A stretch of 64,000 nt of DNA, taken from the NCBI RefSeq assembly GCF_020510625.1, contig NZ_CP075191.1:1588001-1652000 (forward strand), read 5' to 3'. Origin of the DNA: Ferribacterium limneticum (GTDB lineage Bacteria > Pseudomonadota > Gammaproteobacteria > Burkholderiales > Rhodocyclaceae). A program made the translations under genes and the position numbers. The notes beneath the pieces are model-generated. The model saw nothing but the letters and a program-made list of their open reading frames with translations. It searched no databases and had not been told where the DNA came from. Every line of letters begins with the position of its first letter. Within the stretch, counting starts at the first letter, position 1. Of the stretch, positions 52,458-59,589 are shown piece by piece.

Positions 52458-52550
52458 GGAGACGTGGCCGAGAGGTCGAAGGCACTCCCCTGCTAAGGGA
52501 GCATGCGGGCAAAACCTGCATCGAGGGTTCGAATCCCTCCGTCTCCGCCA
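52458..52550 (+). tRNA. tRNA-Ser (anticodon GCT)
   Basis: A 93-nt tRNA with a long variable arm. The acceptor GGAGACG pairs with CGTCTCC and the discriminator is G. The anticodon stem CTCCC/GGGAG has the loop CTGCTAA with GCT. CCA is encoded. Confidence 0.97.
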
Positions 52551-52568
52551 GTCCTGCTGGCAACAAAG

Positions 52569-52598
52569 AAAAAGCCCTTGGTTTCCAAGGGCTTTTTT
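52569..52598 (+). terminator. Terminator after tRNA-Ser
   Basis: AGCCCTTGG and CCAAGGGCT pair around TTT, with flanking A and T runs. It lies 19 nt after the tRNA. Confidence 0.9.
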
Positions 52599-52676
52599 AT
52601 TTTCACTTGTGTTTCCTTGAAATGGAAACACACCGGTTCAGATCAACTGCAGCTTTCTGCCGTACAGGCTGCTGGC

Positions 52677-54116
52677 CTATCGCCCGTAGGTATCCTCGAA
52701 GCGCACGATGTCATCTTCGCCGAGGTAGCTTCCCGACTGCACCTCGATCATTTCCAGCGACAGCTTGCCCGGGTTTTCCAGGCGGTGCGTGACGCCGAGC
52801 GGGATGTAGGTGGATTCGTTTTCCGAAACCAGGAATACCTCATCGCCGCGCGTCACTCTGGCGGTGCCGGAAACCACGATCCAGTGCTCGGCGCGGTGGT
52901 GGTGCATCTGCAAGGACAGCTGCGCGCCCGGTTTGACGACAATGCGCTTGACCTGAAAGCGCTGGCCGGCATCGACGCCGTCGAACCAGCCCCACGGGCG
53001 ATGCACCTTGCGGTGGAGTTGCGTCAGGACGGGCTGGCTGGCCTTCAGGCGATCGACAATCTTCTTTACGTCCTGCGCTGCGTCATGCTGGGCGATCAGG
53101 ATCGCATCGTCGGTTTCGACCACGATCAGGTCTGTGACCCCGACGCAGGAGACCAGGCGGTTTTGGGCGAAAGCCAGCGTATTCGTGCAGCCCTCCAGCA
53201 GCACATCGCCCCGCGTCGTATTGCCGGCTTCATCCTTGCTCAGCACGTTCCACAGGGAATCCCATGAACCGACATCCGACCACCCCGTATCCAGAGGAAT
53301 CACCACCCCCTGCGGCAGGCCGGCGATGCCCTGGTTCAAGCGTTCCATCACCGCGTAGTCGATCGAATCCGAAGGGCAGTCGGCAAATGCGTCGTTTGCC
53401 ACGCGCACGAAATCGCCATCCGACTTCGCCGCGCTGACCGAAGCGCGGCAAGCTTCGAGAATATCCGGCCGGCACTGGGCCAGGGCGTCGAGCCAGACCG
53501 ATGCCTTCATGACAAAAATGCCGCTGTTCCACAAATAATCACCCGAATCCAGATACGACTCGGCCGTTGCCCGGTTCGGCTTTTCGACAAAGCGGGAGAG
53601 CACGAAAGCCCGGCCTGGTGCCGCCACCGCCTCGCCCACCTGAATGTAGCCGTAGCCGGTTTCCGGCGCATCCGGCGCAATGCCGAAAGTGACCGCCTGG
53701 CCCGACTCGGCCAGTGTCACGGCGCAGGCAACCGCTTCCCGGAACCTTGGCTCGTCCAGAATCACATGGTCGGCCGGCATTACTACCATGACCGGATCGG
53801 CATCATCGCGCCGCGCCAGCAAAGCGGCCAGCGTCAGTGCCGGCGCCGTATTCCGCCCAAGCGGCTCGAGCACGATCTGCCCTTGCTTGCCTTCCTGCCG
53901 CAGTTGCTCCGCCACCGCAAAACGATGGTTCTCGTTGCAAACCAGCAAGGGCGGCTGAATGCCGGGCAAGCCATCGAGCCGGCAGACGGTCAATTGCAGC
54001 ATCGATTCGCCACCAACCAGCGGCAGCAACTGCTTCGGATACTGTTCACGGGAAAGCGGCCAAAGCCGGGAGCCGGAACCGCCGGAGAGAATGACGGGGA
54101 GGAGGGACGTAGTCAT
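52677..54116 (-). CDS. manC: Mannose-1-phosphate guanylyltransferase / mannose-6-phosphate isomerase
   Basis: A 479-residue bifunctional enzyme. The N-terminal nucleotidyltransferase has LSGGSGSRLWPLSREQYPKQ and FVEKPNRATAESYL. The C-terminal cupin isomerase (about 355-475) has RPWGWFDGVDAGQRFQVKRI, QMHHHRAEHWIVVSG and YIPLGVTHRLENPGK. It makes GDP-mannose for exopolysaccharide. It sits beside the polysaccharide locus but is separated from it by the toxin-antitoxin island. Confidence 0.95.
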   Translation of the reverse strand: MTTSLLPVILSGGSGSRLWPLSREQYPKQLLPLVGGESMLQLTVCRLDGLPGIQPPLLVCNENHRFAVAEQLRQEGKQGQIVLEPLGRNTAPALTLAALLARRDDADPVMVVMPADHVILDEPRFREAVACAVTLAESGQAVTFGIAPDAPETGYGYIQVGEAVAAPGRAFVLSRFVEKPNRATAESYLDSGDYLWNSGIFVMKASVWLDALAQCRPDILEACRASVSAAKSDGDFVRVANDAFADCPSDSIDYAVMERLNQGIAGLPQGVVIPLDTGWSDVGSWDSLWNVLSKDEAGNTTRGDVLLEGCTNTLAFAQNRLVSCVGVTDLIVVETDDAILIAQHDAAQDVKKIVDRLKASQPVLTQLHRKVHRPWGWFDGVDAGQRFQVKRIVVKPGAQLSLQMHHHRAEHWIVVSGTARVTRGDEVFLVSENESTYIPLGVTHRLENPGKLSLEMIEVQSGSYLGEDDIVRFEDTYGR

Positions 54117-54169
54117 GGGATGGAGTGGCCAATAAAAAAGATGAGTTATTAGAGGAAACCGGTTTGATT

Positions 54170-54197
54170 CGTCATTCCCGCACGCGCAGGAATCCAG
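54170..54197 (+). repeat. Single REP-like unit
   Basis: GTCATTCCCGCACGCGCAGG followed by AATCCAG matches the left unit of the hairpin pair near pqqA, with an imperfect stem. No second inverted unit is present. Confidence 0.6.
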
Positions 54198-54204
54198 TCA
54201 ATCT

Positions 54205-54224
54205 CCCTCCCTTTCAAGGGAGGG
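54205..54224. repeat. GC-rich palindrome at left edge of toxin-antitoxin island
   Basis: CCCTCCCTT and AAGGGAGGG pair perfectly around TC. No T tract follows. A palindrome of similar style (CCCTCTCC/GGAGAGGG) lies at 57118-57147 on the other side of the island. Confidence 0.6.
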
Positions 54225-54571
54225 CGGGGCTGGGGATGGATAGAAATCCTGATCCCGCGATTGCTCTGGCCATTCTGATCAGCGTTTATTGAAAATTGAT
54301 GAATTGTCATAGCTTGCGGATCGCGATTTTCTTGCGTTGATTCATGTTGTGGCACGCATTGGTGCGATTTCCGCCATGATTGCTTTCATTACTTAATGAC
54401 GTGGCGCTGTGTTGCCTGCTACTTGTATTTGAGACGCCAACCCAATTTTCACTTGGAGAGGTTCATCCAAGAGCAGCGCGGAAGATGGCGCTATGGTTGG
54501 CATTGCCGCTATAGAAATCGCCTTGACCACTTGGTTCATGGGCATTCGCCATGGCAGGATGGTTGATTTTG

Positions 54572-54586
54572 GGCTACACTGTAGCT
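54572..54586 (+). promoter_or_regulatory. Candidate DinJ operator
   Basis: GGCTAC-ACT-GTAGCT contains the inverted repeat GCTAC/GTAGC (54573-54585), 23 nt before the antitoxin ATG. It overlaps TACACT, a possible -10. Antitoxin-toxin complexes of this family repress through such palindromes. Confidence 0.4.
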
Positions 54587-54608
54587 CAATGACAAGGAGG
54601 AATGAATC

Positions 54609-54872
54609 ATGGCTAGCAATGCTGTTGTTCGTGCGCGCATCGATGAGCACATAAAGGAAGAGGCAAGCACCGTTCTTGCGGCAATGGGGCTGACCGTCTC
54701 CGACGCCTTCCGCATCATGCTGACCCGTGTTGCCCGCGAGAAGGCATTGCCGTTCGAGCCTTTGATTCCGAACGAAACCACCATCGCAGCCATGCGTGAG
54801 GCACGCGCCGGCAACCTCAAGAGCTTCGACAGCGTTGGGGCGTTGATGGCGGACCTGCATGCGGAAGATTGA
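54609..54872 (+). CDS. RelB/DinJ-family antitoxin
   Basis: An 87-residue protein. The N-terminal ribbon-helix-helix (VVRARIDEHIKEEASTVLAA, MGLTVSDAFRIMLTRVA) is the DinJ DNA-binding domain. The C-terminal part would wrap the toxin. AAGGAGG is 8 nt before the ATG. It overlaps the next gene by 14 nt, the usual antitoxin-toxin layout. Confidence 0.9.
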   Translation: MASNAVVRARIDEHIKEEASTVLAAMGLTVSDAFRIMLTRVAREKALPFEPLIPNETTIAAMREARAGNLKSFDSVGALMADLHAED

Positions 54873-55140
54873 CCCGACCGGCCAATTCAGGCGCGACTAC
54901 AAACGCGAGGCTAAGGGCCAGCATCGGGCAACGCTTGATGCCGAGCTGGAGCCGGTCTTGGAGGCTCTGGCTAGCGATCAGCCGCTAGAGCCTCGGCACC
55001 GCGACCATGCGCTTACGGGCGAGTGGAAGGATCATCGGGATTGTCACGTAAAGCCTGACTTGGTGCTGATCTATCGAAAGCCAGATGACGTGACGTTGCA
55101 ACTCGTTCGGCTTGGCTCGCACAGCGAGCTTGGCCTGTAG
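54859..55140 (+). CDS. YafQ-family mRNA interferase toxin
   Basis: A 93-residue RelE-superfamily toxin. TGQFRRDYKREAKG is the N-terminal helix. The YafQ active-site pattern is present: HALTGEWKDHRDCHVKPDLV, LIYRK and LGSHSELGL, with the conserved His residues. YafQ cleaves mRNA on the ribosome in E. coli. It is paired with the upstream DinJ-like antitoxin. Confidence 0.9.
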   Translation: MRKIDPTGQFRRDYKREAKGQHRATLDAELEPVLEALASDQPLEPRHRDHALTGEWKDHRDCHVKPDLVLIYRKPDDVTLQLVRLGSHSELGL

Positions 55141-55254
55141 CAACTAAGTCACAGGCTGCTGGTCACACGGAAACCGCGTCCGACTTTGGATCGGAAGGTG
55201 TGGCGGGCTTTGAGCGGAATCAGTGGCAGAGTTTCCCATCTTCCCGTTTCACCA

Positions 55255-55560
55255 TCAGGCCGCAAGCTGCTGGAATACACGAATACGCGGTGCGATCTTC
55301 TCTTGCAGGGTACGAGCAGCGACCCGCATGTCGTACTCGGTTTGCAGGTTCAGCCAGAAACGAGGCTCCATCGAGAAAAAAAGGCCGAGGCGCAGCGCCG
55401 TATCGGCCGTGATGGGGCGATTGCCGTGCACCAACTCACTAATTCGGCTTGGCGATACATCGATGTCGGCCGCAAGCTGACGGGCCGATATACCCATCGG
55501 CTTCATAAAGTCTTCCAGCAGAATCTCGCCGGGGTGGATTTCGTCAAGTAGTTCAGCCAT
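55255..55560 (-). CDS. higA: HigA-family antitoxin
   Basis: A 101-residue XRE-type protein. HPGEILLEDFMKPMGISARQ, then LAADIDVSPSRISELVHG form the helix-turn-helix, followed by the HigA-type GLFFSMEPRFWLNLQTEYDM. It represses its own promoter with the toxin. It is 9 nt downstream of higB, in the inverted toxin-first order normal for higBA. Confidence 0.93.
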   Translation of the reverse strand: MAELLDEIHPGEILLEDFMKPMGISARQLAADIDVSPSRISELVHGNRPITADTALRLGLFFSMEPRFWLNLQTEYDMRVAARTLQEKIAPRIRVFQQLAA

Positions 55561-55569
55561 GTTCAGCTC

Positions 55570-55848
55570 CTAGTGGTAGTCCACAATTTCAACCTGGTGC
55601 GCCCCGTCTTCCTTCCAGACAAAGCACACACGCCATTGATCGTTGACGCGGATACTGTGCTGCCCTTTGCGGTCGCCTTTGAGGGCTTCGAGCTGGTTTC
55701 CCGGGGGAACCCTCAGGCTCGATAACACGGTAGCCGCGTGCAGTTGCAGTAACTTGCGTCGAGCCACGCGCTCGATGTTCCTGAACCGTGGCACCGCCTG
55801 GCTATGGAAAAGCGCTTCGGTATCGAGACTGTTGAACGAGTGGATCAT
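55570..55848 (-). CDS. higB: HigB-family mRNA interferase toxin
   Basis: A 92-residue RelE-superfamily toxin. It has KLLQLHAATVLSSLRVPPGN, LEALKGDRKGQHSIRVNDQW and RVCFVW, with the basic residues used for ribosome-dependent mRNA cleavage. It is the first gene of the pair, and a perfect palindrome lies 11 nt upstream. Confidence 0.93.
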   Translation of the reverse strand: MIHSFNSLDTEALFHSQAVPRFRNIERVARRKLLQLHAATVLSSLRVPPGNQLEALKGDRKGQHSIRVNDQWRVCFVWKEDGAHQVEIVDYH

Positions 55849-55859
55849 GCATTATTGTG

Positions 55860-55874
55860 TTCCGCGTCGCGGAA
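55860..55874 (-). promoter_or_regulatory. Candidate HigA operator
   Basis: TTCCGCG-T-CGCGGAA is a perfect 7+1+7 palindrome just upstream of higB. HigA dimers bind palindromes in this position in other species. Confidence 0.7.
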
Positions 55875-55907
55875 TCTGTAAAGCGGATTCGCGCTAGGCT
55901 AGGGCGT

Positions 55908-55932
55908 AAAAAAGCCGGGAATCCCCGGCTTT
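55908..55932 (-). terminator. Terminator of the DUF4160-DUF2442 pair
   Basis: Read on the minus strand, AAAGCCGGGG and CCCGGCTTT form the stem, followed by six T. It lies 8 nt after the DUF2442 stop. Confidence 0.8.
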
Positions 55933-55939
55933 CTCAATA

Positions 55940-56176
55940 TCAGCCCATCAGTGTGCTGACCGCAATATCCTCGTCGATCTCCGGCCAATGAACGCCGATA
56001 CCTTTCCCAATCAAACGCCATTGTCCGCGTTGAGCTGGTGAAGCATCTCGTAACCGTGGAAACCATTCCAGCGGCGCCGAAATCTCCCGGCCGTCAGCCA
56101 GGATGAAATGCAGCGCAGTATCGTCCACGCTGATGTCGACCGCGTGCTGGTCCAGCTTAACGGCTAAAGTGTTCAT
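55940..56176 (-). CDS. DUF2442 protein, putative antitoxin-like partner
   Basis: A 78-residue protein. It has the DUF2442 pattern: a beta-rich N-terminus, LHFILADGREISAPLEWFPR, and WRLIGKGIGVHWPEIDEDIA near the end. Genes for DUF2442 and DUF4160 are often adjacent in bacteria and have been proposed as toxin-antitoxin-like pairs, without a firm mechanism known to me. The start at 56176 overlaps the DUF4160 gene by 20 nt. Confidence 0.8.
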   Translation of the reverse strand: MNTLAVKLDQHAVDISVDDTALHFILADGREISAPLEWFPRLRDASPAQRGQWRLIGKGIGVHWPEIDEDIAVSTLMG

Positions 56177-56393
56177 TCCATTTCTCCAAAAACAAAACGC
56201 GATGCTCAATCACCATGGCTCGGACCTTGGTTAGCTCCTGGCTCCTGAACCCTTCGGACATGGCCAGATTAACCGGGTTCAACCAATATTTGGCAACCTT
56301 GTCGCCATGCTCGATATGGATATGCGGTGGCTCGGCTCCTTCCATACTGAAGAAGAAAAACCGAAAGCCATTCAGATACAGGACGGTAGGCTG
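56157..56393 (-). CDS. DUF4160 protein, start codon apparently lost
   Basis: The DUF4160 fold is seen in PPHIHIEHGDKVAKYWLNPV and the end LFLEKWNEHFSR. The open frame extends upstream of the first ATG (56345) and encodes PTVLYLNGFRFFFFSMEGAE, the normal DUF4160 N-terminus (usually M-P-T-V/I). The position expected for the start methionine is CAG (56391-56393), and a stop lies two codons further up. Either a rare start such as CTG (56379-56381) is used, or translation starts at 56345 and the first strand is missing. It may be a decaying gene. Confidence 0.65.
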   Translation of the reverse strand, partial: QPTVLYLNGFRFFFFSMEGAEPPHIHIEHGDKVAKYWLNPVNLAMSEGFRSQELTKVRAMVIEHRVLFLEKWNEHFSR

Positions 56394-56429
56394 TGCTTAG
56401 TCTATCGCGTTCGATACCCGCCAAGCTCA

Positions 56430-56735
56430 TCAGTGCGCTGGCCAGAGATCAATTGCCGGAATATCTCGTGCGTGGTGCAGCACGCTTGCAACCACTATTC
56501 CTTTCTCATTCGGAAAGTAAAACAGAATGTATGGCTTGGATGTTGGCCAGCTACGCATGCCAGGTGCGAGCTCGTTCCTCTCGTGCCCGATCAGCGGTTG
56601 ATCAAGTAACCGGATGGCCTCTGCTTCAATTTGGTCAAGCATACGATCTGCTGTCGAGACGCTATCAGCGGCAACGTATAGCCAAGCCTCCAGCAAGTCA
56701 TTCTCGGCGCTGACGGAATAGAACACACTCGCCAT
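56430..56735 (-). CDS. parE: ParE-family toxin
   Basis: A 101-residue RelE/ParE-superfamily protein. It has FYSVSAENDLLEAWLYVAAD, RLLDQPLIGHERNELAPGMR and YILFYFPNEKGIVVASVLHH. ParE toxins inhibit DNA gyrase; RelE-type family members cleave mRNA, and sequence alone leaves some doubt. It overlaps the parD stop by 1 nt. Confidence 0.88.
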   Translation of the reverse strand: MASVFYSVSAENDLLEAWLYVAADSVSTADRMLDQIEAEAIRLLDQPLIGHERNELAPGMRSWPTSKPYILFYFPNEKGIVVASVLHHARDIPAIDLWPAH

Positions 56736-57007
56736 TAGCCAACTTTTGATGAAGCCAGAATCGCCCTGCCGCGCTCCTTGATATCGGATGTGTTGATCTC
56801 ACGTACACGTCCGGCATTTATATCGGCAACACCTTGGGCAATATCCGCCTTGAGTGCCGACAAATTCGCGGCCTGAACAGCTTTATAGGCTTCAAACAAG
56901 CGCAGTGCTTCCCTGATCACTTCACTGGCCGAGCTATACATCCCGGATTCGACATGCTGGCGCACTCGGTTTTCAAGTTCAGGTGGCAAAGATACGTTGA
57001 GGGACAT
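56735..57007 (-). CDS. parD: ParD-family antitoxin
   Basis: A 90-residue ribbon-helix-helix protein. It has MSLNVSLPPELENRVRQHVE, then SGMYSSASEVIREALRLFEA, the ParD DNA-binding part, and a C-terminal toxin-binding tail (INTSDIKERGRAILASSK). The start at 57007 has GGAG upstream and gives the family N-terminus. It is the first gene of the parDE pair. Confidence 0.9.
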   Translation of the reverse strand: MSLNVSLPPELENRVRQHVESGMYSSASEVIREALRLFEAYKAVQAANLSALKADIAQGVADINAGRVREINTSDIKERGRAILASSKVG

Positions 57008-57023
57008 TGGAGACTCCAAGGTT

Positions 57024-57040
57024 ATGTCAGATATTGACAT
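57024..57040 (-). promoter_or_regulatory. Candidate ParD operator
   Basis: ATGTCA-GATAT-TGACAT is a perfect inverted repeat 16 nt upstream of parD. A third half-site, ATGTCA, lies at 57044-57049. Spacing and position fit binding by a ribbon-helix-helix dimer array. Confidence 0.65.
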
Positions 57041-57117
57041 TCTATGTCACCAACACCAAAAACCCAGACGCTTCATTCAGGGCAATCGCATGAATGTCAT
57101 TCGCGTGAAAAACCACT

Positions 57118-57147
57118 CCCTCTCCACCAACTCGTTGGGGGAGAGGG
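57118..57147. repeat. Long palindrome at right edge of toxin-antitoxin island
   Basis: CCCTCTCC and GGAGAGGG pair, then CCAAC and GTTGG pair inside, around a TC loop, with one A-G mismatch. The stem has 13 pairs. It is followed by further GGGGAGAGGG and CTCTCCC repeats. A T tract is lacking. Confidence 0.7.
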
Positions 57148-57265
57148 CAGGGGAGAGGGGGGCTCTCCCTGATCCTCTGAGAAACCACCAGCCATTCGAC
57201 CAAGCCCGCTAGCTGGCTAGTCGCTGGTTATCCTGCAAGCGGGTGAGGGGCTGCGTGCTTCCGTC

Positions 57266-58546
57266 TTACATTCGCCAAGTCCGAATGCCTGCCTTCTTCA
57301 GCCCTGTCTCATCGAACATTGCCTTGACGTCGATGAAGCAGCCACCCTTGACCATCCGGCGTGACAGATCTTCGGTGCTCAGCGCCAGATATTCCTTGTG
57401 GGCGACCGCAGCGACGATCGCGTCGGCACGGGGCAGGTCATCCCAGGCAAACAGGTGCACGCCATACTCGTGCATGGCCTCTTCCGGGTCGGCCTCCGGA
57501 TCATGGACGAAGACCTCGACGCCGTAGCTTTTCAGTTCGGCAATGATGTCGGCCACCTTCGAATTGCGCAGATCGCCGCAGTCCTCCTTGAACGTCAGCC
57601 CCAGCACATTGACCCGGGCACCCTTGATGTAGCTGCCACCGGCGATCATCTGCTTGACGGTCTGCTCGGCAACAAACTTGGCCATGCCATCGTTGATGCG
57701 CCGCCCGGCCAGAATCACCTGTGGGTGGTAGCCGATCATTTCTGCCTTGTGCGTCAGGTAGTACGGATCAACGCCAATGCAGTGGCCGCCGACCAGGCCC
57801 GGCTTGAACTTGAGGAAATTCCACTTGGTGCCGGCCGCCTCCAGCACCTCGCTGGTATCGATATCGAGCCGGTCGAAAATGATCGCCAGCTCATTCATCA
57901 GCGCAATGTTCAGGTCGCGCTGGGTATTCTCGATCACCTTGGCCGCCTCGGCCGCCTTGATGCTGCGGCAACGATGGACGCCCGGCTTGACGATGCGCTC
58001 GTAAAGCGCGGCAACCTTTTCCAGCGTTTCCGGCGTATCGCCCGACACCACCTTGAGAATGGTCGTAAGCGTGTGTTCCTTGTCGCCCGGATTGATCCGC
58101 TCGGGCGAATAACCGACAAAGAAATCCCGTTTCCAGGTCAGGCCCGACTCACGTTCCAGCACTGGAATGCAGATTTCCTCGGTGGCACCCGGATAAACCG
58201 TCGACTCATAAACGACGATGGCCCCCGCCTTCATGTGGCGGCCGACTGAAGTGCTGGCCCCGATCAGCGGCCGGAAATCCGGAATATGCGCCTCGTCGAC
58301 CGGCGTCGGCACAGCCACCACGATGATGTCAGCCTCCGCCAGCATGGCCGGGTCCGCCGTATATTCAGCGTGCACCGCTTGCGCCATCACCTCGTCATCA
58401 AGCTCGCGCGACGGATCCTTGCCGGCCAGGCACTGCGCCACCTTGCTGGTGCTGATATCAAAACCGATGGTTCGGCCGGTCTTGCCAAACTCCACTACCA
58501 GGGGCAGGCCAACATAACCCAGGCCGATAACTGCGACGACTGACAT
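57266..58546 (-). CDS. UDP-N-acetylglucosamine 6-dehydrogenase-like (TviB/WbpO) protein
   Basis: A 426-residue nucleotide-sugar dehydrogenase. It has an NAD site (AVIGLGYVGLPLVVEFGKTG), SPERINPGDKEHTLTTI, NTQRDLNIALMNELA (active-site Lys/Asn region) and the catalytic Cys in GLVGGHCIGVDPYYL. The TviB/WbpO group oxidises UDP-GlcNAc or UDP-GalNAc to the uronic acid. wecB nearby makes UDP-ManNAc, so UDP-ManNAc oxidation is an alternative. The start at 58546 gives MSVVAVIG. Confidence 0.9.
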   Translation of the reverse strand: MSVVAVIGLGYVGLPLVVEFGKTGRTIGFDISTSKVAQCLAGKDPSRELDDEVMAQAVHAEYTADPAMLAEADIIVVAVPTPVDEAHIPDFRPLIGASTSVGRHMKAGAIVVYESTVYPGATEEICIPVLERESGLTWKRDFFVGYSPERINPGDKEHTLTTILKVVSGDTPETLEKVAALYERIVKPGVHRCRSIKAAEAAKVIENTQRDLNIALMNELAIIFDRLDIDTSEVLEAAGTKWNFLKFKPGLVGGHCIGVDPYYLTHKAEMIGYHPQVILAGRRINDGMAKFVAEQTVKQMIAGGSYIKGARVNVLGLTFKEDCGDLRNSKVADIIAELKSYGVEVFVHDPEADPEEAMHEYGVHLFAWDDLPRADAIVAAVAHKEYLALSTEDLSRRMVKGGCFIDVKAMFDETGLKKAGIRTWRM

Positions 58547-58848
58547 GATTTCTCCCAATTGAAATGCTGGATACCGTTGCGCCGATAGCGTTCTGGCATT
58601 AATCGTGAGGAGTATGAGAAATGATTGTTACAAATGATTGGAACTCGTCGCCAAGCACGTCCATAAAATTGGCGAGTACCCAGAGCAGCGCATCGGGTCG
58701 GAAGAAAGTGCAGGGGGCGACTCGCACTTCGCAGGCTCCGTTCCATTGAACGACGATCTGGCAAGTTCCTGAGCTGCACTGGTTTTCGAGATTGATGTCT
58801 GGTGGCACACCAGAAAACCCGAACAAAATCTTCCCGAAGTCGTTCGGC
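58547..58848. other. Intergenic region, no gene seen
   Basis: About 300 bp between the dehydrogenase and the WecG-type gene, both on the minus strand. A 75-codon minus-strand frame (58599-58826) has no recognisable features. The spacing suggests a separate promoter for the dehydrogenase gene. Confidence 0.5.
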
Positions 58849-59589
58849 CTAACGCCGAGCCGTCGCCTCGCGCAGCAGCAGCCAGAAAAACGCCATGTCG
58901 TCGATGAAATAGCGCTTGAACATCCGGCGCGGCTCCTGCAGGAAGCGGTAGAACCACTCCAGGCCGCTCTTCTGCATCCACACCGGCGCCCGTTTCACCT
59001 TGCCGACCGCGACATCAAAAGTTCCGCCGACACCCATGGCAAACGGAATCTTCATTTCAGCCTGATATTTACCGAGGAACTGCTCCTTCTTCGGCGAACT
59101 GATCGCGACAAAGAGCAGATCCGCGTTGGCCGCCTTGATCTGTTCGACAACGCCGGCTTCCTCCTCCGGCTTCCAATAGCCGTTGCGATAGCCGGCAATA
59201 GGCAGGTTGGGGTACTTTTTCTGGTAAATGTTGCAGACGCCGGACACCACTTCCTCGCGGGCGCCAAGCAAGAAAACCCGCCAACCCTTTTGCGCCGAGC
59301 GCTGCATCAGCGACTCGAACAGATCAACGCCGGCCACGCGCTCCTTCAAACCCTTGCCGAGTAATCGAGAGGCCCACACCACCGGCATGCCGTCGGCGTT
59401 GATCAACGCGCAATCGTTGATGATCTGGCACAACTCCGGATCACGGCTGGCCTTCACCAGCTTGTCCACATTCACCACCACATGCTGATGCGGTTTGCCG
59501 CTGCGGATAAAACCCTCGATGGTTTGCAGGGTTTCTTCCATCGACAGGTTGTCGATCTTGCAGCCCATCATTTCGATACGCTTGTTCAT
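58849..59589 (-). CDS. WecG/TagA/CpsF family glycosyltransferase
   Basis: A 246-residue GT26 enzyme. It has VVVNVDKLVKASRDPELCQI, the catalytic-Asp segment NADGMPVVWASRLLGKGLKE, RVAGVDLFESL and the acceptor segment VGGTFDVAVGKVKRAPVWMQ. GT26 enzymes add ManNAc or ManNAcA to a lipid-linked sugar; WecB just upstream supplies UDP-ManNAc. It overlaps wecB by 4 nt. Confidence 0.93.
   Translation of the reverse strand: MNKRIEMMGCKIDNLSMEETLQTIEGFIRSGKPHQHVVVNVDKLVKASRDPELCQIINDCALINADGMPVVWASRLLGKGLKERVAGVDLFESLMQRSAQKGWRVFLLGAREEVVSGVCNIYQKKYPNLPIAGYRNGYWKPEEEAGVVEQIKAANADLLFVAISSPKKEQFLGKYQAEMKIPFAMGVGGTFDVAVGKVKRAPVWMQKSGLEWFYRFLQEPRRMFKRYFIDDMAFFWLLLREATARR

Larger units (their letters stand above)
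54117..54608. other. Intergenic region with REP-like and GC palindromes
   Basis: About 490 bp between manC and the dinJ-like gene. It holds a REP-like half (54170-54197), a long palindrome (54205-54224) and an AT-rich part. A 50-codon minus-strand frame near 54393-54540 has no recognisable features. Part could be a decayed gene. Confidence 0.5.

Noticed and set aside
54393-54860. A 155-codon minus-strand frame overlapping the dinJ-like gene.
   Set aside because: Most of it is antisense to the antitoxin gene; the rest lacks any recognised feature.
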